From: Bacteroidota bacterium
GTDB taxonomy: Bacteria > Bacteroidota > Bacteroidia > Chitinophagales > Chitinophagaceae
NCBI GenBank assembly: GCA_005882315.1
Contig: VBAR01000003.1
Span: 124,001-188,000 of the forward strand
DNA: 64,000 nucleotides
Direction: 5' to 3'
The position numbers and the translations under genes were made by a program. This document shows positions 52,159 to 61,149 of the stretch, piece by piece. How positions within the stretch are numbered: position 1 is the stretch's first letter; each line of letters opens with the position of its first letter. Under the pieces are notes generated by a model. That model ran no database searches. It was not told where the DNA came from and saw nothing but the letters and a program-made list of their open reading frames with translations.

Positions 52159-54138
52159 ATGAAAAAAATAAATTTCGTACTTATTGCAGGTCTTGTTTCT
52201 GTGAGTGGGTTTTCACAAGTTCCAATGCAGAAAATTGAACCTGTAAGTTTTTCCCAGGTGAACATCACCGATAATTTCTGGAAACCGAAGATTGATAAAG
52301 TCGCAACTAAAACTTTAGCTGCTTGTATTTATCAAACTGAAGTGGCTACTCCGCGAATAAAGAATTTTGAAAGAGTCGCAAGGGCAAAAGGAGAACCGCA
52401 TGAAGGAATTTTTTATGATGACAGTGATGTGTTCAAAGCACTGGAGGCAATGGCTTATTCATTAAAAACACATCCGAGTGCAGAGATGGAAAAGAAATGC
52501 GATGAGTGGATCGATAAAATTGCAGCGGCCCAACAACCGGATGGTTATCTCAATACATGGTATACGTTGAAGGGTTTGCAGGATCGCTATACAGACATGA
52601 GTATGCATGAAGATTATAATGCAGGGCATATGATCGAAGCAGGAGTTGCATATTTCAATGCTACCGGTAAAAGAAAGTTTTTAGATGTATGTATCAAATG
52701 GGCAGATCATTTTGATGCATTGTTTGGACCGGGTAAAAGAGATTGGGTGACTGGTCACCAGGAACTGGAACTGGCATTAGTGAAACTCTATAAAGTAACT
52801 AAGAATGATAAATACCTGAAGTTGGCTGATTGGTTATTGAGTGAACGTGGTAAAAAGTTGGCAAAGGGTTATACATGGACAGATTGGAAGGACACTGCCT
52901 ATGCGCAGGATGTTTTGCCGGTGAAACAGCAGAAAGAAATTACAGGACATGCCGTTCGTGCCATGTATATGTATACAGGTGCGGCTGATGTAGCTGCGCA
53001 AACGGGTGATGCAGATTATATAAAAGCAATGCGGACTGTTTGGGAAGATGTTGTATATCGCAATATGTATATCACGGGGGGTATTGGCTCAGCAGGAAGT
53101 AATGAAGGTTTTTCGCAGGACTATGATCTGCCAAATGAACAGGCTTATTGCGAAACCTGTGCAAGTGTTGGAATGGTATTCTGGAACCAACGAATGAATG
53201 CAATGACAGGCAATGCAGAATATATTGATGTACTGGAAAGAAGTTTATACAATGGTGCATTGGATGGTTTGAGTTTAAGTGGTGATCGGTTCTTTTATGG
53301 TAACCCACTTGCATCTCGTGGGCAACATCAGAGACGTGAATGGTTTGGTACAGCTTGTTGTCCTGCTAACATTGCAAGAATGATCGCTTCATTAGGCGAT
53401 TATATTTATGCAAAAAGCGATGATGCTATTTATGTAAACCTCTTTGTTGGAAGTAATACAACGATTCCTTTGAAGAGTGGAAATGTTGGAGTGAAGATGG
53501 AGACGAATTATCCGTGGGAGGGAAAGGTGAAATTGAATATTGATCCGGTAAAGAGATCTAAATTCAAAATTCATCTTCGTGTACCTGGTTGGTATACGGG
53601 AATAATTGCACCAGGAGGTTTGTATAACCCGGATTATTTTTTAAGAAAAGATATAAAGGAACATTTTGATCCATCTGTGAGAGTTAATGGAAAAGAATAT
53701 ATAACTAAATATGAAAATGGATATGCCGTGGTAGAAAGTGATTGGAAAAAAGGCGATATCGTTGAAATAGATATTCCACTAAGATCTCAAATAGTAAAAG
53801 CAAGACCTGAACTAAAGCAAGATTCCAATCGTGTTGCTATACAAAGGGGACCAATTGTCTATTGTATTGAAGGCGCAGATAATAATGGCAAAGCATGGAA
53901 TATTATCATTCCTGAAAACACAAAGTTTGAAGCAATAGATTACAAAGTACAGGATGAAAACATAAAAGCATTGACCGCAGAAGTGCCGGTTGTTTCGGTA
54001 GGAGAGGATGGCTTATCAATAAAAACAGAAAAGAAAAAAATTATTGCTATACCATATTATACTTGGGCAAACCGGGGCAAGAATGAAATGCAGGTTTGGT
54101 TGCCAACAAAAATCACTAATATAAAACTGAATTACTGA
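52159..54138 (+). CDS. GH127-type beta-L-arabinofuranosidase
   Basis: The 659-residue exported protein (signal peptide VSVSGFSQ) belongs to the DUF1680/GH127 family. It shows GHAVRAMYMYTGAADVA, YITGGIGSAG, and the zinc/catalytic site formed by Glu and Cys in YCETCAS together with two Cys in TACCPANIAR. In the characterised enzyme HypBA1 the equivalent Cys is the nucleophile and releases L-arabinose from beta-L-arabinosyl hydroxyproline. All key residues are kept. The start follows a heptamer array and a REP-like hairpin after the hydroxyproline epimerase, and the stop overlaps the next start (TGATG). Confidence 0.9.
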   Translation: MKKINFVLIAGLVSVSGFSQVPMQKIEPVSFSQVNITDNFWKPKIDKVATKTLAACIYQTEVATPRIKNFERVARAKGEPHEGIFYDDSDVFKALEAMAYSLKTHPSAEMEKKCDEWIDKIAAAQQPDGYLNTWYTLKGLQDRYTDMSMHEDYNAGHMIEAGVAYFNATGKRKFLDVCIKWADHFDALFGPGKRDWVTGHQELELALVKLYKVTKNDKYLKLADWLLSERGKKLAKGYTWTDWKDTAYAQDVLPVKQQKEITGHAVRAMYMYTGAADVAAQTGDADYIKAMRTVWEDVVYRNMYITGGIGSAGSNEGFSQDYDLPNEQAYCETCASVGMVFWNQRMNAMTGNAEYIDVLERSLYNGALDGLSLSGDRFFYGNPLASRGQHQRREWFGTACCPANIARMIASLGDYIYAKSDDAIYVNLFVGSNTTIPLKSGNVGVKMETNYPWEGKVKLNIDPVKRSKFKIHLRVPGWYTGIIAPGGLYNPDYFLRKDIKEHFDPSVRVNGKEYITKYENGYAVVESDWKKGDIVEIDIPLRSQIVKARPELKQDSNRVAIQRGPIVYCIEGADNNGKAWNIIIPENTKFEAIDYKVQDENIKALTAEVPVVSVGEDGLSIKTEKKKIIAIPYYTWANRGKNEMQVWLPTKITNIKLNY

Positions 54139-56546
54139 TGATAAAAAAAATGATTTCACTTTTCACGTTTACCGTTTCATTTTTCACAACGCAAGCCCAG
54201 GTAAATAAGGCCCCTGCTTATCCGTTGATTACACATGATCCTTACTTCAGCATCTGGAGTACTACAGACAAGCTGAATGAAAGCACAACCAAACATTGGA
54301 CAGGGAGAGATCATTCATTACTTGGTTTTTTAAGTGTGGATGGCAAACTCTACAAATTTCTTGGTGAGCCGGCTAAAGAACTGAAAGCATTAGTTGCTGA
54401 TGCCGATTTTCAATCTTATAGTTGCCGGTATACTGAAACAAAACCTGGTACTGATTGGTTAAATGCTGACTATGATGATTCGAAATGGCAAACAGGACAA
54501 GGTATATTCGGAACAAAAGATGCCGGTTCAAAAACGATTTGGACCAGCCGTGAAATATGGATACGCAGAGTGTTTGATCTTCAATCTGTAAATGTGAATG
54601 AACTATTGCTGCGTACCAAGTATGACGATAATGTAGAGATATATCTGAATGGTGAAAAGATCTTCAATGCGGGTTGCTGTTCAGCAAATAAAGAAGTGCC
54701 TCTATCAAAAGAAATTACAAAGAAACTAAAAAAGGGAAAAAATGTGCTGGCTATCTATTGTGAGAACACAGGCGGTCAGGCTTATATAGATGCAGGGTTG
54801 TATGAATTATTACCCGGCCCACATATTCAACAAGCTGTTCAGAAATCAATTGAGATAACAGCTACACAAACAAAATATGAATTTAACTGTGGCCCTGTTT
54901 CTCTTAAAGTCGATTTTCTTTCACCATTGCTTATGAACGATCTGGATTTGTATTCACGACCTATTACTTATATCAGTTTTAATGTAATGTCAACTGACGG
55001 CAAGCAACATGATTTGAAATTGTTTTTTAATAGTTCGCCGGATATTGCACGCAACAGGGCCTCGCAGACGGTTACAGAAAAATTCTATAAAAAAGATGGA
55101 ATTCTCTTTCAGCAATCAGGCACTCAAGAACAGCCTGTACTGAAAAGAAAAGGTGATGATGTAAGAATTGATTGGGGTTATGCTTATTTGGCTATAGAAG
55201 AAAAAGCTGGAATTGATCTCAGGGCACCACCCACTGTATCGCATATGCCAGCCGGAGCGTTTATGGTAGGTAACTTAGAAATTGATTATGGGAAAATAAA
55301 ATCTGTTCCAATTGAAAAAACAATCATTCTGGCTTATGATGATCTGTATTCCATTCAATACTTTGGTCAAAACCTGCAGGCATGGTGGAAGAAGAAATTC
55401 CCAACAATCGAAGATCTAATTAAAACATCATTTGATGAAGCCGGACAAATTACAGAACGCTGCGATAAGTTTGACAAAAAACTATATGAAGATGCTGTAA
55501 AAGCCGGTGGCGAAACTTATGCAAAACTTTGTGTGCTGGCTTATCGTCAATCTTTAGCTGCACATAAATTAGTAAGAGGCCCGAATAATGAAGTTTTGTT
55601 TCCACAGAAAGAAAATTTCAGCAACGGCTCAATATGGACAGTAGATGTTACTTATCCTTCTGCACCCCTTACTTTAATTTATAATCCTGATCTGTTGAAA
55701 GGAATGGTAGAGCCGCTGATGTACTATAGTGAAAGCGGTAAATGGACAAAACCTTTTCCTGCACATGACCTGGGAACTTATCCATTGGCGAATGGACAAA
55801 CATATCCTGAAGATATGCCGGTAGAAGAAGCAGGAAATATGATCATTCTTACAGCAGCTATTTGCAAAGCCGAAGGCAAATTTGATTTTGCCAGAAAACA
55901 TTGGACAGTGTTGAGTCAGTGGGTTGAGTTTTTGGTAAAAGATGGATTTGATCCGGCCAACCAATTATGCACGGATGATTTTGCCGGGCATCTTGCACGG
56001 AACGTGAATTTGTCAATGAAAGCAATTATGGGTATTGGAGCTTATGCGCAAATGGCAAAAGGATTAAACAAAAGGGGAGAAGCAGGCAATTATCACAACA
56101 TTGCAACAGACTATGCGGCTAAATGGATACAAATGGCTGATGATGGCGACCATTACTCACTGACCTTTGATAAAAAAGGAACATGGAGCCAGAAATATAA
56201 CCTGGTTTGGGATAAACTGCTTGGCTTAAATCTTTTTCCTCAATCTGTTTACGATAAAGAAATAAAATACTATCTCACCAAACAAAATGCATTCGGTTTG
56301 CCGCTTGATAGCCGCAGGACCTACACAAAATCGGATTGGATAATCTGGACTGCAACGCTGGCAAATAATCAAAATGATTTCGAGGCATTGATCAAACCCA
56401 TATTTAAATTTGCAACTGAGACACCAACAAGAGTACCACTGTGCGATTGGCATGAAACGACGGATGGTAAGCAGGTCGGTTTCCAGGCACGCAGTGTAGT
56501 TGGTGGTTATTTTATCAAGATGCTTGAGAATAAATGGAAAAAATGA
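54138..56546 (+). CDS. Exported DUF4965/DUF1793 glutaminase-like protein
   Basis: The 802-residue protein has a short signal peptide built from 7-base repeats (TVSFFTTQAQ). An N-terminal DUF4964-like segment (YPLITHDPYFSIWSTTDKL) is followed by an inserted galactose-binding-like sandwich (about 105-225: DWLNADYDDSKWQTGQG, DNVEIYLNGEKIFNAG, GKNVLAIYCENTGGQ). DUF5127, DUF4965 (QSLAAHKLVRGPNNEVLFPQKENFSNGSIW) and DUF1793-type (all-alpha toroid) regions follow. Fungal relatives are called glutaminase A, but the activity here is untested. Its stop overlaps the next gene start (ATGA). Confidence 0.85.
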   Translation: MIKKMISLFTFTVSFFTTQAQVNKAPAYPLITHDPYFSIWSTTDKLNESTTKHWTGRDHSLLGFLSVDGKLYKFLGEPAKELKALVADADFQSYSCRYTETKPGTDWLNADYDDSKWQTGQGIFGTKDAGSKTIWTSREIWIRRVFDLQSVNVNELLLRTKYDDNVEIYLNGEKIFNAGCCSANKEVPLSKEITKKLKKGKNVLAIYCENTGGQAYIDAGLYELLPGPHIQQAVQKSIEITATQTKYEFNCGPVSLKVDFLSPLLMNDLDLYSRPITYISFNVMSTDGKQHDLKLFFNSSPDIARNRASQTVTEKFYKKDGILFQQSGTQEQPVLKRKGDDVRIDWGYAYLAIEEKAGIDLRAPPTVSHMPAGAFMVGNLEIDYGKIKSVPIEKTIILAYDDLYSIQYFGQNLQAWWKKKFPTIEDLIKTSFDEAGQITERCDKFDKKLYEDAVKAGGETYAKLCVLAYRQSLAAHKLVRGPNNEVLFPQKENFSNGSIWTVDVTYPSAPLTLIYNPDLLKGMVEPLMYYSESGKWTKPFPAHDLGTYPLANGQTYPEDMPVEEAGNMIILTAAICKAEGKFDFARKHWTVLSQWVEFLVKDGFDPANQLCTDDFAGHLARNVNLSMKAIMGIGAYAQMAKGLNKRGEAGNYHNIATDYAAKWIQMADDGDHYSLTFDKKGTWSQKYNLVWDKLLGLNLFPQSVYDKEIKYYLTKQNAFGLPLDSRRTYTKSDWIIWTATLANNQNDFEALIKPIFKFATETPTRVPLCDWHETTDGKQVGFQARSVVGGYFIKMLENKWKK
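54154..54188. repeat. Heptamer array in a signal peptide (TTTCACn family)
   Basis: Five units, TTTCACT, TTTCACG, TTTACCG, TTTCATT, TTTCACA, encode the hydrophobic core of the signal peptide of the DUF4965 protein. The word is the same as in dacB and at 58866-58886. Confidence 0.8.
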
Positions 56547-56686
56547 GAAAACTATTTTTATTGCTCCCGGTTTTTTGTGGCACATTAATCTCTGCACAAT
56601 CCTATGTTCCGGAAATGAATAACAGTAAGATGAAAGTAAAACCTGTTGTTCCAATCAAAGCTTATTCATTTTCAGTCATGCTATGA
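56543..56686 (+). other. Detached 5' fragment of the second GH127 gene
   Basis: The ATG at 56543 overlaps the upstream stop and encodes a signal peptide (LLLPVFCGTLISAQ) and KVKPVVPIKAYSF, the usual start of this GH127 subgroup, then stops at TGA 56684-56686 after 47 residues. The rest of the enzyme continues in another frame from 56683. The usual segment around DVRLLDGPF is missing at the junction. Confidence 0.75.
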
Positions 56687-58848
56687 GTATGGACAGTGCT
56701 TATCTATTGCTCATAAAACCTGATAGATTATTGTACCGGTTTTATAAACATGCAGGCTTGCCTGTAAAAGATTCGATTTATGGTGGCTGGGAAAAGGATG
56801 GAATATCGGGTCATACCCTCGGCCATTATTTATCAGCTTGTGCAATGATGTATGCGAGTACGGGTAATAAGCAATTTAAAGATAAAGTTGATTATATCGT
56901 AAAAGAGTTACGAACATGCCAGTTGGCCCGAAAAACGGGTTATATCGGCGCTGTGCCTAATGAGGATACGATTTTTGCCCAGGTAAAACGTGGTGAGATC
57001 CGTTCAGCTGGGTTTGATCTGAATGGTGGTTGGGTTCCCTGGTACACTTTACACAAAGTATTGGCAGGTTTACTCGATGCTTATTTGTATTGTGATAATA
57101 AAACGGCTTTGACAATTTCGATTGCTGCTGCCGACTGGGCAGGAACGATCGTAAATGGATTGACAGAAGAACAACGTCTTAAAATGCTGAACTGTGAACA
57201 TGGCGGCATGAATGAAGCACTGGCAAATATTTATGCGATCACTGGTGATGAAAAGTATTTAGCATTATCGAGAAAATTTCATGATGAGTTTGTATTGGGT
57301 AAATTGGCACAGCGTATCGACCCAATGCCGGGTAAACACAGCAACACCAATGTTCCAAAGGCAATTGGTTGTGCAAGGCGGTATGAAATAACAGGTGATG
57401 AAAGAGATAAAACGATCTCGACTTTCTTTTGGGAAACAATGGTGAATCATCACACTTACGTTATCGGCGGTAACAGTAACTATGAATATTGTGGTAAACA
57501 GGATTCGCTAAGTGAAAGACTAAGTGATGCAACCTGCGAGACATGCAATACTTACAATATGCTTAAGTTGACAAGGCATTTGTTTGCAATGAATCCTTCC
57601 AGCAAGTTGATGGATTATTATGAACGGGCTTTGTATAATCATATTCTTGCTTCACAAAATCCTGAAAATGGAATGACAACTTATTTTGTTCCGCTACGGA
57701 TGGGAACAAAAAAACAATTCAGTGATTCGTTCAATACATTCACCTGTTGCGTGGGAAGTGGAATTGAAAATCACTCAAAATATGCTGAGCAGATTTATAG
57801 TCATGATGGAAATAGTTTGTATGTGAACCTCTTTATCCCATCGGTACTTGATTGGAAGGATAAGCGAGTCAAGATAACTCAGCTGAATTTTGTCCCTGAA
57901 ACAAAACAAGTAAGATTGAAAGTTGATTGCTCAACTCCAACGAGTTTTACTTTAAAAATCCGTAAACCTTTTTGGGCTCAAAATAATCCTGTTATTTACC
58001 TAAATAGAAGTTCAGTTAAAACAGAAAATGTTGATGGGTATCTTATTGTAACAAGAAAGTGGTCGAATGAAGATATTATTACAATTGATTATGAAATGAA
58101 TCTTTACACTGAATCAATGCCTGACAATCCAAACCGTATTGCATTTAAATATGGCCCAATAGTATTAGCAGGTCAATTAGGAAAAGAAATGCCTGACCCT
58201 GTTTACGGCACTCCTGTTTTATTGACTGATAATAAAAACATCAATGACTGGATCAAACCTGCATCAAACCTGGAGTTTCAAATGAAAGGAGTAGGAAAAC
58301 CTTTTGATGTAAAGCTTACACCTTTTTATAAAACCTATGATCAGTATTACAGTGTGTACTGGGATTATTTTACCAATGCTGACTGGGCTGCAAGACAGGA
58401 AGAGTACGAAGCGGAAAAGAAAAAACAAAAGGAAATTGATGATAAAACGATTGATAATTTTCGGATAGGTGAAATGCAACCCGAACGTGACCATAATTTA
58501 ATTGCTACAGAAAAAAGCTATGTAAGCGATGCTATCGGCAGGATGGGAAGAGAGGCGAGGGGCGGTAATCATTTTACATTTGAAATGAAAGTGGATGAAT
58601 CAGTAAAAAACTCTTTACTGCTTACTTATATCGGCGACGATAGAGGAAGAAAGTTTGATATAATAATTGATGGAACCAAAATAGCAACAGTTGATTGGAA
58701 TGGTGGAAAGACCGGTAAGTTTTATGATGTGGAGTATGCTTTGCCTGCTGAATTAATAAAAGGCAAAAAGAAAATCATAGTGAAGATCGAAGCAAATCAG
58801 AATAGAACTGCCGGAAGGGTTTTTGGAGTAAGAATAATTAAATCGTGA
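56683..58848 (+). CDS. GH127/GH146-type arabinofuranosidase, 5' frameshifted
   Basis: The main open frame codes for 721 residues of a DUF1680-family enzyme. It shows GGWEKDGISGHTLGHYLSACAMMYAST, ATCETCNTYNMLKL and FTCCVGSGIENHSKY, so the Glu/Cys and Cys-Cys site is intact and the form resembles the GH146 branch. A DUF6805-like C-terminal domain is at about 600-721. The start lacks a signal peptide, which lies upstream in another frame (56543-56686). Upstream codons read FSHAMSMDSAYLLL, so the shift is near 56670. The gene may be inactive or produce an unexported protein. Confidence 0.85.
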   Translation: MSMDSAYLLLIKPDRLLYRFYKHAGLPVKDSIYGGWEKDGISGHTLGHYLSACAMMYASTGNKQFKDKVDYIVKELRTCQLARKTGYIGAVPNEDTIFAQVKRGEIRSAGFDLNGGWVPWYTLHKVLAGLLDAYLYCDNKTALTISIAAADWAGTIVNGLTEEQRLKMLNCEHGGMNEALANIYAITGDEKYLALSRKFHDEFVLGKLAQRIDPMPGKHSNTNVPKAIGCARRYEITGDERDKTISTFFWETMVNHHTYVIGGNSNYEYCGKQDSLSERLSDATCETCNTYNMLKLTRHLFAMNPSSKLMDYYERALYNHILASQNPENGMTTYFVPLRMGTKKQFSDSFNTFTCCVGSGIENHSKYAEQIYSHDGNSLYVNLFIPSVLDWKDKRVKITQLNFVPETKQVRLKVDCSTPTSFTLKIRKPFWAQNNPVIYLNRSSVKTENVDGYLIVTRKWSNEDIITIDYEMNLYTESMPDNPNRIAFKYGPIVLAGQLGKEMPDPVYGTPVLLTDNKNINDWIKPASNLEFQMKGVGKPFDVKLTPFYKTYDQYYSVYWDYFTNADWAARQEEYEAEKKKQKEIDDKTIDNFRIGEMQPERDHNLIATEKSYVSDAIGRMGREARGGNHFTFEMKVDESVKNSLLLTYIGDDRGRKFDIIIDGTKIATVDWNGGKTGKFYDVEYALPAELIKGKKKIIVKIEANQNRTAGRVFGVRIIKS

Positions 58849-58886
58849 AAGGTGAAATGTGAATCTTTTCACGTTTGATGTTTCAC
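58845..58886. repeat. Palindromic heptamer array over a stop codon
   Basis: Six units, GTGAAAG, GTGAAAT, GTGAATC, TTTTCAC, GTTTGAT, GTTTCAC. The last three are roughly the reverse complement of the first three, so the array can fold. The TGA stop of the GH127 gene lies in the first unit. Confidence 0.85.
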
Positions 58887-58912
58887 TTAGCTAAAATAAA
58901 ATATTTACAAAG

Positions 58913-60166
58913 ATGGGAAAGGCTTTAGTAATCGGAGGCGGGATCATTGGATTGAGTTCTGCATTCTATTTAAAAAGATCGGGTTGGGATGTAACTGTAT
59001 TGGACAAATCAGATTTTTTAGATAACTGTTCTTATGGCAACTGTGGTTATATATGCCCCAGTCATTTTACCCCGCTGGCTACCCCGGGTATTGTGAAAAA
59101 AGGATTGAAATGGATGTGGAATTCAAAAAGCCCTTTTTATGTGCAGCCAAGATTGGATTGGAACCTGATAGACTGGGGTTTGAAATTTATGCGCATCGCA
59201 ACTACCAAACATGTTGCAGATTCTGCTGTGCCGCTTCGTGATATTGCATTATTGAGCCAGCACGAATATGTGAACTGGCTGAAGATATCGGGTTTTGATT
59301 TTTCATATGAACATAAGGGCTTACTAGAAATTTTTCAAACAGATGAAGGCGGAGATCATGCAAAACATACCTGTGAGAAAGCACATGAACTTGGCCTTAC
59401 GGATACAACAATGCTTACACAGGATGAACTCAGGCAACTCGAACCGCAAACTACTATCAATGCAAAAGGGGCAATGTGGTTTAAATGTGATGCGCATTGT
59501 TATCCTGATAAACTGATGGCAAACCTGATCGCATATCTTAGAAATAATGGTGTGGAGTTAATTTCAAATGCTGAAGTATCGGGTTTTGAAAAAAGTAATG
59601 ATAAGATTTCGAAAGTTATCGCTGGTGCCCGATCATATGAAGCAGATGAGATCATTATGGCCACTGGTTCATGGGGAAGGCAAACTGCAGCATTAATGGA
59701 TTTGAAAATTCCTTTGATGCCCGGACGTGGTTATTCTGTTACATTAGAAAATTCTCCGTATAAGATCAATTATCCATCTGTGTTGATCGAAGGAAGGGTA
59801 GCATTAACACCAATGAACGGAAATAAGATCCGTTTTGGTGGCACAATGGAAATTACTTCTCATAAAACTCCACCGCGGATGAATCGTGTACAAGGAATAC
59901 TGGATGCGGTGAAAAAATATTACCCGGATTTTGATGTGCCACTGCCACCAAAGGAAAAAGTTTGGTATGGCTACCGTCCCTGTTCGGCGGATGGGTTGCC
60001 TTATATTGGCAGAATTAATAAATACAAAAACGTTACGGTGGCAACAGGGCATTCTATGCTGGGATTAAGCCTGGGAGCAGGTACCGGAATGATCGTGGAT
60101 GAAATTGTCAACAGCCGTACAACAAGTATGGATATAAAACCATTTGCTGTTGAGCGGTTCAGCTAA
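58913..60166 (+). CDS. FAD-dependent D-amino-acid (probable D-hydroxyproline) dehydrogenase
   Basis: This 417-residue DAO-family flavoprotein has the dinucleotide motif VIGGGIIGLSSAFYLKRSGWDVTVLDK at its start. GNCGYICPSHFTPLATPGIV follows, and the C-terminus contains YGYRPCSADGLPYIGR and GHSMLGLSLGAGTGMIVDEI, as in D-amino-acid dehydrogenases. In this locus it should oxidise cis-4-D-hydroxyproline to 1-pyrroline-4-hydroxy-2-carboxylate, linking the epimerase to the deaminase. Substrate assignment rests on context; a general D-amino-acid dehydrogenase is the alternative. Confidence 0.87.
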   Translation: MGKALVIGGGIIGLSSAFYLKRSGWDVTVLDKSDFLDNCSYGNCGYICPSHFTPLATPGIVKKGLKWMWNSKSPFYVQPRLDWNLIDWGLKFMRIATTKHVADSAVPLRDIALLSQHEYVNWLKISGFDFSYEHKGLLEIFQTDEGGDHAKHTCEKAHELGLTDTTMLTQDELRQLEPQTTINAKGAMWFKCDAHCYPDKLMANLIAYLRNNGVELISNAEVSGFEKSNDKISKVIAGARSYEADEIIMATGSWGRQTAALMDLKIPLMPGRGYSVTLENSPYKINYPSVLIEGRVALTPMNGNKIRFGGTMEITSHKTPPRMNRVQGILDAVKKYYPDFDVPLPPKEKVWYGYRPCSADGLPYIGRINKYKNVTVATGHSMLGLSLGAGTGMIVDEIVNSRTTSMDIKPFAVERFS

Positions 60167-60187
60167 ATTATCATTGGTAATTTTAAA

Positions 60188-60219
60188 TTGCAGGCAGCTA
60201 AACAGAGTTAGTATATTTG
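60188..60219 (+). promoter_or_regulatory. Promoter of the SMP-30-like gene
   Basis: TTG at 60188-60190 and TATATTTG at 60212-60219 are 21 bases apart and match both halves of the Bacteroidota promoter. The start codon at 60240 follows after 20 bases. Confidence 0.6.
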
Positions 60220-60239
60220 TTAACTCAACGACACATTCT

Positions 60240-61091
60240 ATGATAAAGAAATTAAAACTTGCCACATCACTGTTTCTTTTCACCTGTTTAAGTCCTGTAG
60301 TGACTCTTTCTCAAAATCATAAGCTGGTAAAATTATGGGAGACGGATTCTGTATTCAAGGTTCCGGAATCAGTCTTGTTTGATAAAGCCAGCAACACACT
60401 TTTTATTTCCAATATCGACGGAACAGAACCCTGGGGAAAAGATGGTAAAGGTTCAGTTGGTAAAATGAATGCTGATGGAAAAAATATAACGGTTGAATGG
60501 GTAACAGGGTTAAATGCGCCGAAAGGAATGGGATTATACAAAGGGAAATTATATGTAGCGGATCTTACCGAATTGGTTGTAATTGATGTTGCTTCCGGAA
60601 TGATCGAAAAAAGAATAAGTGTTCCCGGGGCTGACCGGTTAAATGATGTAAGTATTGGCAAAAAAGGTGTTGTATTCGTATCAGACTCCAGGGGTAGAAA
60701 AGTATATGAAGTAAAAAACGAAAAAGCAGATGAATTGCTGGATAGTTTTAAACTTAAAGGCCCGAATGGTGTTTTAAAACATAAGGCCGATCTGTATGTA
60801 CTGGATGCAGGTACAATGTATAAAATGAATAAGGATAAAACACTTATTAAAATAACGGAAGGAATGGATGGCGGAACAGATGGAATAGAAAATGTGAAAG
60901 GAGGAGATTTTATCGTTTCCTGTTGGGCAGGTACTGTTTGGTACGTAAATGCTGATGGCACGAAAGAACTGCTGCTCGATGGAAGACCTGATAAAAAGAA
61001 CTCTGCCGATATTGGATTTGATGCAAAAACCAAAACTGTGTTCATTCCTTCATTCTGGAGAAACACAGTAGCTGCTTACGAGGTAAAGTAA
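60240..61091 (+). CDS. Exported SMP-30/gluconolactonase-like beta-propeller
   Basis: With the ATG at 60240 the protein has 283 residues and a signal peptide (SLFLFTCLSPVVTLSQ). The rest is a six-bladed propeller: VPESVLFDKASNTLFISNIDG, GLNAPKGMGLYKGKLYVADLTELVVID, RLNDVSIGKKGVVFVSDSRGRKVYE, KGPNGVLKHKADLYVLDAG, DIGFDAKTKTVFIPSFWRNTVAAYEV. The Glu and Asn/Asp positions fit SMP-30 metal ligands, but lactonase activity is not proven. An upstream frame opening at 60144 would add residues overlapping the promoter and is rejected. Confidence 0.78.
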   Translation: MIKKLKLATSLFLFTCLSPVVTLSQNHKLVKLWETDSVFKVPESVLFDKASNTLFISNIDGTEPWGKDGKGSVGKMNADGKNITVEWVTGLNAPKGMGLYKGKLYVADLTELVVIDVASGMIEKRISVPGADRLNDVSIGKKGVVFVSDSRGRKVYEVKNEKADELLDSFKLKGPNGVLKHKADLYVLDAGTMYKMNKDKTLIKITEGMDGGTDGIENVKGGDFIVSCWAGTVWYVNADGTKELLLDGRPDKKNSADIGFDAKTKTVFIPSFWRNTVAAYEVK

Positions 61092-61149
61092 CGTTAAATC
61101 AAGTGAAGGGTTTTTCAAATAAATTAATGTAGTTGTATTTTTCGAAATT

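Noticed and set aside
60317-61066. Long open frame of 249 codons on the minus strand opposite the SMP-30-like gene
   Set aside because: It is Ser/Pro/Phe-rich with no motif and mirrors a well-supported plus-strand gene with signal peptide and promoter.
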